Of a stretch of 64,000 nucleotides of DNA, positions 55,100-64,000 are shown piece after piece. Both the position numbers and the translations under genes were made by a program. The notes beneath the pieces were generated by a model. That model did not search any database and was not told where the DNA came from. It saw nothing but the letters and a program-made list of their open reading frames with translations. The stretch is from Mesostigma viride (taxonomy: Eukaryota > Streptophyta > Mesostigmatophyceae > Mesostigmatales > Mesostigmataceae): contig RPFO01000127.1 of NCBI GenBank assembly GCA_009746045.1, forward strand, positions 248,001-312,000. Direction: 5' to 3'. Each line of letters opens with the position of its first letter. Position 1 is the stretch's first letter.

Positions 55100-55870
55100 G
55101 GCATAATATGCTTGTATATAGTGCTAGCAAATGTCACTACCTTTACCTATGCCTGACCTTACAAGTTGAGGATGGTCTAATGTAGTGGCAAACAGGTTAT
55201 TTACAACAATTCACAGTTTTCTGACATAGTTTGAGGCAACTATACTTACCAAAATGCTTGAAAAAGGCAAAAATTGCACCATTTATGCTAGCAAACGTCA
55301 CTATTTTGAGATCAAACTGGGCCCAAACTTGGCCCATGGTCTAATCTAGTGGTGTTTAGGTTGCTTCCAACATTTCATAGCTTTCTGACATAGTTTGATA
55401 TTGTTTAGTAGCTTACACTGAGCAAAATGCTTGAAAATGGCAAAAAATGCACCATTTATGCTAGCAAACGTCACTATTTTGACGTCAGACTGAGCCCAAA
55501 CTTGGCCCATGGTCTAATCTAGTGGTGTTTAGGTTGCTTCCAATATTTCATAGCTTTATGACGTAGTTTGATATTGTTTAGTAGCTTACACTGAGCAAAA
55601 TGCTTGAAAATGGCAAAAAATGCAGTATATTTATGCTAGCAAACGTCACTATTTTGAGTTGAGATTGACCCCAAACTTTGTGCATGGTCTATTCTAGTGG
55701 TAATTAGGTTTCTTGCAAATATCCATGATGGTTTGACGTGATTTAGTACTGTTTCCTATTTATTACTATTTAATTTAACAAAAAATGACAAAAATGTACC
55801 TTTATTGCTAGCAAATGTCACCAAGATGACGTCCGATCGATACCAAACTTTGTACGAGGTCTATTTTGGT
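55100..55870. repeat. About 172-bp satellite, four to five copies
   Basis: GCTAGCAAA(C/T)GTCAC recurs at 55123, 55287, 55460, 55635 and 55807. Each copy also contains CCCAAACTT...GCATGGTCTA and a GACATAGTTTGA-like block. The array ends about 70 bp from the right TIR, so it is a subterminal repeat of the nested element. Confidence 0.9.
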
Positions 55871-55961
55871 TGCAAACATCATGCATGACAATTTTCAGCA
55901 TAAAAAGACAAACTTCGGTACGAAGTACATTTTGCGTGCTGGAGTACATTCTTAACGGCTG

Positions 55962-57295
55962 GTAGTAGGGGTTATGCTCTAAAGGGGCAGGGGCTAATTC
56001 TCTTCCAGCGAACGTGCTCTGATGATAGAGCTTCAGCTGGCTTCTATGAAAGGTGCGAGAGTGGGTCTGCCAAGAGGTAGGAATATCTATCTCATACAGA
56101 AAATTACCTACTCTAGACAGCACACGGAAGGGTCCTAAGAAGGCGGGCCTAAGTTTCACCTTCAGTTCAGCTTCGAACTTATGAGCGAAGCGGCCAACAC
56201 GGGGGCCTTCTACTAAGACTAAATCTCCTATTTCTATCTCAGGTGCTCTTCTATCTAATGAGGCACGCAACCTAGCAAGGTATTTGGCCTGCGCCCTATG
56301 GTACCCTGCAATAGCGTTGTCGTGTGCATTCTTCATCTTATCTAATAACGCCTGCACACCTTCTACAGTATCCCGGGACACATCATCCTTGTCCCTTAAA
56401 GGACTAGCTAAGAGAGAGGTAGGGGTAAGAGGTTGTCTACCAGTATCTAGGAAGAAGGGCGTATAACCATGCGCAGCCTGAGGGCAGTTGTTAAGGGAAA
56501 ACTCTACCAAACATAGGTAATCCTCCCAATCACTCCCAGAGCCATTCACATAGTGACGCAGAGCTTCTTCCACTACCCTATTCAAACGTTCTACTAAATG
56601 AGACGAGGAGGAGTGGTAGGCAGTACCGAAGGTGACCTTGGTACCGATAGCAGCGAAAGAACTGCTGCCAAAAATCAGAAGTAAATAACTTATCCTTATC
56701 ACTAATAAACTGCCTACTCAACCATGATATCTATATACGTTATTAAGGTATAGGCGTGCGCAATCGCGTGCGGTGAGTTCTAAGGGACACGGCACGAGAT
56801 GACACATACGAGTAAAACGATCTACAAAAACAAGGATCTGGGCGTTACCTCTATCATTCTTCCTAAAAGGTCCTACAAAATCCATCATAATGGAGTCCCA
56901 CGGCATGATGGGATCAGGTAAGGTCCTAGGCTCTGCTATCTGTCCTACATTGTTGGTTTCATCTCCTGGCAAGATTGACAGGTTCTAACATACTCATCTA
57001 CATCCTTTAAAAGGGAAGGCCAGTAGTAAGAGCGGGCTACTAGGTCCCGTACCCGTTTACCACCCTGATGAGCAGCTAAGTCATGCAACTCAAAGAGCAA
57101 GGAGGAGCGACAGATAGGAGGGACATACAGGCGCCATTGAGGGGGAGAATCTGCTATCTGCACATATAAAAATCCACCTACAAATTTACAAGGGTGCTTG
57201 CCTAATTGTTGGGGATGGGCAGCAATGGCAGCTAATGCTTCCGGCTCAGTGGCCGTAAATCTACTAATAAGGCGTTCAAGATCAGAGGTAGGCAT
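55962..57295 (-). pseudogene. Chromovirus integrase, frameshifted
   Basis: Three open pieces in different frames. 57295-56945 has the HHCC zinc site (LHDLAAHQGG, then YVRTCQSCQEMKP). 56972-56718 has the first catalytic Asp (MMDFVGPFRKND). The next piece has the second Asp (FISDKDKLFTSDF, about 56660-56710, in shifted frame) and SHLVERLNRVVEEAL with the catalytic Glu. The C-terminal GPY/F-like module reads LRPAFLGPFRVL and ends at FHRSQLKLYH. Integrase joins the cDNA to host DNA. The last codons, NPYY, end exactly at the nested element. At least two frameshifts make it inactive. Confidence 0.88.
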
Positions 57296-57429
57296 CGCTA
57301 CAGAGGTATCCAGAACAGGTTTAAAGAGATCTCCTACCGCCTTGCCAAAGAGAAGGGGAGGTCCTAGAGGGACTATGTTTCATAAGACTTTCCTGACCTA
57401 GTCGCTATATGGCTAAGCGGTATAGAAAT

Positions 57430-58185
57430 TTTATTTTTCCCCTCCCCCCCACCGAGGCCACAGGAAGGGCCTCACACGGAGAGAGAGTCCTACGTGAGAA
57501 AGGAGATCAGGCATGCGAACAGCTGTATGAAAGAGGTAGGCATAGGATTCATCATCAGGTAGTTCACCATACGGGGTTACACCCATAGTAGTAGGAACTA
57601 GAGTAGTATTGAGAACATCAAGGTCCTCGAAAAAGGAGTAATCTGCACGACGGGAGTGCATCTGGTACTATGTTATCTACACCCTTAACATACTGAAGTT
57701 TAAAAGGGGAAAACTGTGCTAAAAACTCCATCCAGCGCGCTTGACGAGGGGTAAGGTTGGGTTGTGAGAGAAGATGGGTAAGAGGGCGGTGATCTGTCTG
57801 GATAACTAATCTATAAGGATCAAGCTCACAGGGTTCATTCAGACAAACATCAAATTGAGCACCTTTAAGAAAGTGCTGCCACGCGTGGCAACAATACACC
57901 ACAGCTAATAGTTCTTGCTGGTGTACGGGATAGTTACGCTCCGCAGGAAGCATTGTCCTAGAGATATACTCAATTGGCTGTAAGCCCTGACCCTGATCCT
58001 GGAGAAGGACGCCCCCTATAGCTACCTTGCTAGCATCTGTAGCTACAACAAAGGGTTTAGTAGTATCCGGTAGGATGAGTACGGGAGGGGAGAGGAGTAG
58101 GGATTTTAGACACTGAAAAGCCGACTGACATTCACTACTCCAAACAAAGGGGATATCCTTCTTTAAAGATGATTAATAGGGGCTG
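57430..58185 (-). pseudogene. RNase H domain of pol, frameshifted
   Basis: It reads FVVATDASKVAIGGVLLQ (first Asp), RNYPVHQQELLAVVYCCHAW (Glu) and LVIQTDHRPLTHLLSQPNLT (Asp), then a VDNIVPDAL motif. The usual continuation SRRADY needs a one-base shift near 57655. The end of the RT palm and this domain are joined through two more shifts at about 58165 and 58220. RNase H degrades the RNA template during reverse transcription. Confidence 0.88.
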
Positions 58186-59115
58186 CTATAGTTGCGAAAC
58201 GCGGGATAAAACGCCTATAGTAGAAGCAATTCCTAGAAAGCTACGTACACCTTTAACGTCGGTAGGGGTAGGCCATTCCTGAATTGACTTAGTCTTATCC
58301 GGGTCGGTAGCAACCCCGGCATCTGACAGAACGTGCCCTAAGAATGGGACACTTCTACCAGAGCGAACTTTAGCACGGCGCGCCCATAAAGAATTTTCAG
58401 CCATGATTTCTAATACTTTCTTTAAATCACGTAGGTGCGTTTCAAAATCAGGAGAATAAATAAGGATATCATCTAAGTAAGCTTGAGCACAAGAACGGTC
58501 ATGCTCAGATAAAGAAACAGAGGAGAAGGAAGGATCCTTTAAATCAGAGGACACTTGAGGAAGGTGGGAATTTCCCATAACAGGTCTAAGCACTTCATTC
58601 ATTAACATTTGGAAAGAGGCAGGAGAGTTACAGAGTCCCATAGCCGCTACTCTAAACTGGTAATGCCCAAAAGGGGTAGCAAAGGCGGTTTTGTGGCAAT
58701 CCTCAGGAGCTATACGTAGTTGCCAAAAACCATCCGCACAATCTAGTACTGTGAAACAGGTAGAACCTTTAACCTTATTAAATATATCATCAATACGAGG
58801 TAGAGGGTATTTAGACTTCACAGTAATATCGTTTAACTTCCTATAATCAGTAACTAGGCGAAACTTGCCATTTGGTTTAGGAACTAACAGGACACCAGCG
58901 GAGTAGGGGGAGTTACTAGGCTCTATCAATCCTGCTTCTAATAGTGATACTAAAATCTGTTTTAGTTCCTTTAATTCTGTAGGGCCCATTCTATACATCG
59001 GAGAGTGCGTAGGAACTGCACCGTCCTTGATAACTACACGGTGTAAAACAGAACGAGGAGGAGGATAAGAAGGAGTCTTTTCTTCAAATACTTTTGAGGA
59101 ATCTATCACAGCCAT
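58186..59115 (-). CDS. Reverse transcriptase domain of pol
   Basis: Canonical Ty3/gypsy RT blocks are present in order: LIEPSNSPYSAGVLLVPKP, FRLVTDYRKLND, TVLDCADGFWQLRI, FRVAAMGLCNSPASFQ, AYLDDILIYSPDFETHL and VPFLGHVLSDAG. The catalytic Asp residues (LDCADG and YLDD) are intact. An insertion of about 35 residues (SHLPQVSSDLKDPSFSSVSL and neighbours) sits between the NSPASFQ block and YLDD, where other family members have about ten residues. The frame ends at 58186 by a one-base shift: the next frame reads YYRRFIPRFATIAAPI, the expected continuation. Confidence 0.92.
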   Translation of the reverse strand: MAVIDSSKVFEEKTPSYPPPRSVLHRVVIKDGAVPTHSPMYRMGPTELKELKQILVSLLEAGLIEPSNSPYSAGVLLVPKPNGKFRLVTDYRKLNDITVKSKYPLPRIDDIFNKVKGSTCFTVLDCADGFWQLRIAPEDCHKTAFATPFGHYQFRVAAMGLCNSPASFQMLMNEVLRPVMGNSHLPQVSSDLKDPSFSSVSLSEHDRSCAQAYLDDILIYSPDFETHLRDLKKVLEIMAENSLWARRAKVRSGRSVPFLGHVLSDAGVATDPDKTKSIQEWPTPTDVKGVRSFLGIASTIGVLSRVSQL

Positions 59116-59123
59116 GTATCTTA

Positions 59124-59348
59124 CTATTTCATTTTCAGTAAATCCACTCCTATTGTATCCACTGTATTTACATCTATATCCACACTATTATTAGTGATAG
59201 GTATCTCTTGTACTTCTAACTGAAGGAACATACATAATAGGTATCCATATTGCTTTAATTCAGAACGTAATTCGTCATTTGACATTAATACTTCAGGTAT
59301 AGGTCTAACAGGAGGATCAACAGGTGTAGGAGGAGTAATATCTACCAA
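59124..59348 (-). CDS. Protease-RT spacer of pol
   Basis: 74 residues with no recognisable domain (ITPPTPVDPPVRPIPEVLMS, then acidic and hydrophobic sequence). It is probably part of the polyprotein linker, separated from its neighbours by frameshifts or stops. Confidence 0.45.
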   Translation of the reverse strand: MVDITPPTPVDPPVRPIPEVLMSNDELRSELKQYGYLLCMFLQLEVQEIPITNNSVDIDVNTVDTIGVDLLKMK

Positions 59349-59359
59349 GGATAAATTTT

Positions 59360-59830
59360 CTAACTATAATGACGTTCTGGTACCCAGTAAGAGCTATCTG
59401 GAAACCAAATGACCATAGTATCATAATTAATAGTGATTTTATTATCCTGGTGCCAATCTAATCCTAGTAATACATCAGCTGTAGTGATAGGGCCTATAGT
59501 GGCCGTCAGGTTGACCGTACGTCCTTGTATGACCAGGGGAAGGGACACCGTACCCGGGGAATGACTGGTGCGACCGTCAGCATAATGGACAGTGACAGTT
59601 TTTGTGTGAGGGGTAGGGACTAGTCCTAAACGCCTAACTAGGGCCTCGCTCACAAAGGAGCTAGCCGCACCGCTATCCACTAACACAGAGACATTCAAGA
59701 GTTCATCAGCATGCAGGAAGGGGTCTACAACAGTATGAGGGACGGTTAAGCCACCATTCAAGAACATCAGAGGACGCACACGTAGTGGTAGGGATGATTC
59801 TGCTCCTACAGAGGTTATAAAAACAGGCAA
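59360..59830 (-). CDS. Retroviral-type aspartic protease of pol
   Basis: VSVLVDSGAASSFVSEALV carries the active-site D-S-G triad, and VLLGLDWHQDNKITINYD is the matching C-terminal strand motif. The protein ends at a stop just before the linker frame. It would cleave Gag and Pol during particle maturation. Confidence 0.88.
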   Translation of the reverse strand: MPVFITSVGAESSLPLRVRPLMFLNGGLTVPHTVVDPFLHADELLNVSVLVDSGAASSFVSEALVRRLGLVPTPHTKTVTVHYADGRTSHSPGTVSLPLVIQGRTVNLTATIGPITTADVLLGLDWHQDNKITINYDTMVIWFPDSSYWVPERHYS

Positions 59831-60149
59831 GCAAAAATTATTATTTGGGGTACTATCTAAGGACCTGTCCAGGTTACCCCCGGCTGACAGGCCTACTGTT
59901 CCCCCTCCCCCCCCAAATCCATAGGAACTAACCCCGAAGAAGACCCTGGCGGAAAAGCCACTGCTGGAGGGTCACGAGGGATTGAAGAGGGTGCGGGAGC
60001 CTGATTATCATAGGGGAACCCTGGGGATCCTGTCTGCAAAGCATTCAGCCTACTAGGGGTAGGTGAAGGAATGCGTCCTGAAATGGGACGAATAGGAGCA
60101 CGCTGAGGGGTACGAGGAGGGCGGGCGTCGGGATGAGGGGGAGCACCCG

Positions 60150-61078
60150 AAAGGAACTTGGGGCACTCCGTTTAAGATGACCTACTTCCTTACAATGATA
60201 ACAGGTGATATGAGAGACATCCAAGCTGAAAGGTCAGTCACACAAATATCTAGTTCTTCTACATAGGAGTTCTCCTCCTCAGGGGTAAGGCTAATATTAT
60301 TAATACGGGAACGGGTAGGAAGAGAAGGCGTGGAGAAGAAATCTGCTACTCGTAAAAGATGCTGGCGCACATGCTTGAGGGGCAGGTCAGTAAAACGGTA
60401 GGCAGAGAACTGGCGCTTGACTTCACGCAATAAGGGTCTACTGAGGCCCTGAAGGAAGCGGGCACGCACTTCTGCACCCGACAGATCCCTAATTCGTACC
60501 ATCTGAGCATCAAACTCTTTCATATATTCTTTGAAGGACTTGGTACCCTGCTGCAAGGTACCAAATGATAATCTATCCTGCCAATCTGCATCGGGAGGGA
60601 CTAAATGGTTCTCTAAACGCTTGAACAATTCTGCTACAGAGTTTGGGTAGGCATGAGAGGCAAGAGACTCACACTGGATGAGGTTAGCAAGCTCAGGAGT
60701 AATGCAGGTAGTAAGATAATGAGGAACTAGTACAGCATCAGAGAGGCGCCACCTATTGTGGTTCTGCCAGGACTCTGTGTTCTGGGTGAGCAACATAATG
60801 AAGGTGAAAAACTGTTGAGGGGTGGACTTGACATCCAGCTTAGGAAGGTTAGCAAAGAGGGGAAGAGCAGGAGGCTTAGGGGGATTAGAAGAATCAGTTT
60901 TTCCCATAGGGCCACTATCTTCCACTGCTACATAAGCGGGATAGAAGGAAGGGATAGGAAAAGTCTTGGGTAGGGGTCTAGAGGGAGCCACCGTTTCAGG
61001 ATGGTGACCATAGGAGAAGGGAACAGTATATTGCTCACGAAGAGAGGAGTAGGCAAAATGATCATAGTTCCTATCATC
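60150..61078 (-). pseudogene. Gag, C-terminal part, with degraded zinc knuckle
   Basis: The frame 61078-60182 continues the interrupted gag from 62772. It contains the retrotransposon-gag core DRLSFGTLQQGTKSFKEYMK, then VRIRDLSGAEVRARFLQGLS. Near 60200 the frame shifts and the adjacent frame reads ITCYHCKEVGHLKRSAP, a CCHC knuckle whose last Cys is Ser. Gag forms the particle and packages RNA. Between 59830 and 60150 lies Pro/Gly/Arg-rich sequence likely encoding the Gag-Pol linker. Confidence 0.8.
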
Positions 61079-61080
61079 TA

Positions 61081-62771
61081 GCCCCTAAATGGTCTTGCTG
61101 CCGATTTTCCGCCAAAAATCGAGTTCCAGCCGATGCATCGGCCCCTTCTCGGGGGACCAGATGCCGCGAAATCTATTGAGAATTAGGAAAAGTTTAGCTG
61201 AGAAGATCGAAAGTTTATAAAATTCTTCACAGCACGGTACTAGGGTTTGCATACTTTTGAGAAAGTTATAGAGGTGTTCTGGCCGGTCAAAGTACAAGGG
61301 GTCAGGGTACTTTTTCACGTACAACGTGCATTCCGGAAAACGACGACCTGGCCATGGCGGCTTGCGCCCACGCATGGCATTTACGTTTGCGTTCGAATTT
61401 TCTGTCCAAACTTAGTATATTGATTTTAAACGTCCTAAAGATCATACAGGCCAATTTTTGGTTCGCGGGAATGCCATTTGATAGGTGTCGGCAGCGTTCT
61501 TGCTGGAAAAAACTGCGATCAGGCCGGACGATAGAAACGTTGACAGCAATACCTTTCCGGCGTATTTTAAAGGATATATCGGTTTCTTTTTACTTTTTAT
61601 GATACATAGTAGTCGTAAACGTGCAAGGGCGGCCAGAAATCGCCGAATCCAGCGACCATGCTGCACAGCTTTGGTGTGCCGAAATGCGCCATTTTGCGGC
61701 CACCGCCTGGGCCAAGGTAACGCCATCCATGCCTGGTAAAGCTTAAGCATCGTTTTCCTATCGATGTTTGACATTTATATATACGTTCTAGCTTGTGTAG
61801 CACATTCTTTTTGCACTATTCATGCTCTTTCTTGACCCTGGCCTGGCCCCTTTCTAAAACACCATTCTTAGATGCTTCCCTCAGTCAGTTGACCTGCTAC
61901 AGGGTGATGGTGATAAGTTTTAGAGGCTGTATGGGTTTGAATACCTCCATATATGTTTGTTATACATTTCCCATACACATATTGCATGAGTGTGAGGCAG
62001 TTGGCTGGTCTCTGTGGCATCATCAAGCACGTAACTGGTGAGTAAAAGCTTCCCATTGACAGCATGTGCCACCAGGTGTGCTGGCCATCACCTGGCAAGC
62101 TATATCAGCTTAGGCCTAGTTTATCCTTGCTAGGGCAGGCTGAAATAGGCTCAACACCACTAGTTTGTTGGTGGCTGCCTCCTAGAATGCATGCCTTGCG
62201 TAGGGTGTCCGTACCACGTTACCTACGTGCATGGACAAGGTGGCACCTGCACATAGGTGCCATGTAAGGGCAGTGTGATGATGCAGCTATGTTTCCCCAT
62301 CATTGTGGAAGGGAAATGTATTGTTTGGCATGGTTGGTGGCCATATTAGGAGGTCGTATGCCCACCCCTACTCCCTTGGTTGCTTTTTACCAACGGTACC
62401 CCTATGGGCTGTACTGGGTGTAACTGCTGGTATACCCACCCAAATGATGACCCCAATGGCTCAAACTGTTCAGCAACTAATTGTTTATCATCCCTGAAGT
62501 GGTAGGTGCCTAGGTCTTATAACATAATTCAAAATGCACATTCTACCAAAAATGAAAACGCGCGTCTTGACCCCCCTGACTTTGACGGCAGTTAAACATG
62601 GCCTACCCTGCATATATGTGAGGTTGTGATATACCAACCCGAAGGGCAACTCATGGACATGCTTGGCCCCCAAGGACAGCCATTGGATATGGGTAGGTTG
62701 GATGGCATCTGGTTTGCAAAATTGTGAAGATCCAGCCGATTTATCGGCAGGATCTCAGACCATTTAGGGGC
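61081..62771. mobile_element. 1.69-kb TIR element inserted in gag, TA target duplication
   Basis: Ends are perfect 15-bp inverted repeats (GCCCCTAAATGGTCT at 61081-61095, complement at 62757-62771), with a shared CTGCCGAT block a few bases inside. TA flanks both sides (61079-61080, 62772-62773). Removing the element and one TA restores an uninterrupted gag frame across the site. The TA duplication suggests a Tc1/mariner-type element, but no transposase is seen, so it is likely a non-autonomous copy. The first 700 bp are GC-mixed and the rest AT-rich, with no recognisable gene. Confidence 0.9.
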
Positions 62772-63314
62772 TAGGGGCATGGTACTAAAATCATTGTTAA
62801 CTTCTAAATCAGCCACACGGGTAGGGACCTGGGCAGCCTCATAGGCCGTCTCAGGGTAGGACCAAGAAGCAGGTGGGTAAAAGGGAACTGCACTAGGGCG
62901 CCCAGAAGGGCCGACAGGGGCGGAGGTACGACCCGTGTTAATGGCAGGCATTGAAGAAACAGGGTGGGAAGGAGGCCTAGGAGCATTGTTAGTGAGTGAG
63001 GACCTGCTGGAGGGGTGAGCCAAGGTTGCAGAAGGGGCAGGGACCTGGTCCCCTGCAAAAGAAGGTTCCTCCCTAAATCTGACTTGTGAAATTCGTTGTT
63101 CATAGGTAGGTGGGGTAATGGAGGAACGACGGCGACCACCAACAACAGGAGAAGGAGGTGAGGTACGAAGAATACCTTGAGGGGTAAGATGGTGTACCGT
63201 TTCCAAGGAGTCCCGTTGGTTACCACGAGTATTGTTATTGTTATTGTTATTAGTAGTAGTATTATTATTATTATTGGTAGGTATAGGCGACATATCTCCA
63301 CCCACTAGATCCAT
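62772..63314 (-). CDS. Gag, N-terminal part, interrupted
   Basis: Starts MDLVGGDMSPIPT, followed by Asn/Thr runs from an AAT-type repeat (about 63235-63285) and a Pro/Ser-rich region, up to NDFSTMPL at the TA site. With the segment at 61078-60182 it gives a Gag of about 479 residues. Beyond 62772 the frame runs into transposon sequence. Confidence 0.75.
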
Positions 63315-63405
63315 CTTTGATTACGTAAAGGAATAGGAATCTAGAAGAAAGCAACAAAAGAAAAAGGAAAAACCTTGAAGGTCTGCAGCAAGAACAAAAT
63401 TAAAA

Positions 63406-63804
63406 TCAATCCTTTTTAACAACAGTAATGGATAAGGAACCAAACTCCAAAGTGAGAGGAGTATCTGAAGCAGATGCAGATGCAGATGCAGCCCGTTTAG
63501 GGGGAGAAGAAGGAGGGGTAGCAAAGACTAGAGCTTCTACTGGAGGACGACCATGAGGAATAGGGCGTACATGAAGGCCTAAATCTGTTTGGCTATGATC
63601 TATAAGGAACTGCTGAGCTTCTTCAAAGGACATAAATTTCTTATACCTAATTACGTTGTAAACACGATTCTGAACAATCTTTCTAGCGTCGGACCAAGAA
63701 AGGAAAATGGAGGACCATTGAGGCGTAATCACTACGTAATATTTAGCTAGACTATTATCGCTAGAAGAATGGGAAGGAGCAGTAAAAGATCGCCGTTGGC
63801 TCAT
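63406..63804 (-). CDS. First ORF of the retrotransposon, RNase H1 N-terminal-like domain
   Basis: 132 residues. Residues about 20-70 read LAKYYVVITPQWSSIFLSWS, then RKIVQNRV, then YKKFMSFEEAQQFLIDH. This fits the small hybrid-binding domain found at the N-terminus of eukaryotic RNase H1 and in caulimovirus protein VI (Y-Y-V-V...G/P-I-F-x-S-W...K-x-F-x-S-x-E-E-A-x-x-F). The tail is Pro/Ser/Ala-rich. The domain binds RNA:DNA hybrids or dsRNA, which would suit reverse transcription or translation control (inference). It precedes gag on the same strand. Confidence 0.65.
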   Translation of the reverse strand: MSQRRSFTAPSHSSSDNSLAKYYVVITPQWSSIFLSWSDARKIVQNRVYNVIRYKKFMSFEEAQQFLIDHSQTDLGLHVRPIPHGRPPVEALVFATPPSSPPKRAASASASASDTPLTLEFGSLSITVVKKD

Positions 63805-64000
63805 GGTAACGCACCTGGTAGGTCTTGAGCAGTCAAATGAGGAGAACGAGGAGAAGGCGACTTATCTCGGGTGTCTGAAACCGAACCAGATTGACGACGC
63901 ACGTAGGGGCGATGTTTCCAGCGCCGGGTGGTCGTAAGTATCCGGTTTCAAGAATTCTGCGTCCGGCGATGGGTCGTCTAAATACGAAGCAGGCACGATG
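63805..64000 (-). other. 5' untranslated region of the retrotransposon, cut by window end
   Basis: Leader between the first ORF and the missing 5' LTR. No primer-binding site could be identified. Confidence 0.4.

Larger units (their letters stand above)
47740..55961. mobile_element. 8.2-kb TIR element nested in pol
   Basis: 26-bp perfect terminal inverted repeats (47740-47765 and 55936-55961, beginning CAGCCGTTAAGAATG) bound 8222 bp that separate the integrase GPY/F part from the chromodomain. The outer flanks (TGC on the left, GTA on the right) show no clear target duplication. Alternatively the conserved TTAA inside the ends is the target duplication, as in piggyBac or Kolobok elements, and the outer six bases belong to the target. 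Inside lie plus-strand ORF remnants (51945-52620, 53203-54463), hexamer arrays, a large palindrome and a satellite. I could not identify a complete transposase. Confidence 0.8.
44207..64000 (-). mobile_element. Ty3/gypsy chromovirus LTR retrotransposon, truncated by window end
   Basis: Read from high to low coordinates the element has a first ORF, gag with zinc knuckle, aspartic protease, RT, RNase H, integrase with GPY/F-like module, chromodomain, an additional ORF, a polypurine tract and the 3' LTR. The order protease-RT-RNase H-integrase and the chromodomain define a chromovirus. It is interrupted by nested elements at 47740-55961 and 61081-62771. Frameshifts in zinc knuckle, RT/RNase H and integrase show it is inactive. 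The 5' LTR and primer-binding site are beyond 64000. Confidence 0.92.

Noticed and set aside
61442-61774. 110-residue minus-strand ORF in the 1.69-kb element as a transposase
   Set aside because: Too short, no DDE/D residues or DNA-binding motif, and rich in codons that arise by chance.

Overview
This is a stretch of eukaryotic nuclear DNA. It has GT-AG introns, long low-complexity arrays, a chromovirus-type Ty3/gypsy LTR retrotransposon, a LINE remnant and TIR transposons, and nothing prokaryotic. The gene style (U-box, protein kinase and ankyrin domains) and a TGTAA-type poly(A) signal fit a green alga. That assignment is inference and no species is claimed. About two thirds of the window is repeat or mobile DNA.

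Layout. 1-5 kb: short tandem repeats and a probable two-exon minus-strand gene for a low-complexity protein. 5-14.5 kb: dispersed repeats, a broken OTU-type protease gene, a large (CCCT)n/(ACGC)n block, a decayed LINE with a duplicated end, and fragments of a minus-strand zinc-binding-like gene. 14.5-40.3 kb: one plus-strand gene of about 25.8 kb. Its first exon (14503-15741) encodes an N-terminal U-box and a protein kinase domain. It is followed by twenty exons of exactly 99 bp, each encoding one 33-residue ankyrin repeat, and a terminal exon ending at 40283. Every exon is in phase 0 with GT-AG borders, and the spliced product is 1101 residues by my count. Nineteen of the ankyrin exons sit in a tandem array of about 1.17-kb exon-plus-intron units whose introns are nearly as similar as their exons, so the array has expanded or been homogenised recently. 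This gene is the strongest candidate for something not previously described.

40.3-44.2 kb: mostly non-coding with small repeats. 44.2 kb to the window end: a minus-strand Ty3/gypsy chromovirus. From its 3' end it carries an LTR (44207-44778), a polypurine tract, an extra ORF downstream of pol, a chromodomain, integrase, RNase H, RT, protease, a zinc knuckle with gag, and a first ORF resembling the RNase H1 N-terminal (caulimovirus protein VI-type) domain. The 5' LTR lies outside the window. Two further elements are nested in it. An 8.2-kb TIR element (47740-55961) separates integrase from chromodomain and carries its own ORFs, hexamer arrays, a 297-bp-arm palindrome and a ~172-bp satellite. 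A 1.69-kb TIR element (61081-62771) with a TA duplication splits gag. Several pol frameshifts show that this copy is dead.

All calls are from reading the sequence by eye. No database search was run.
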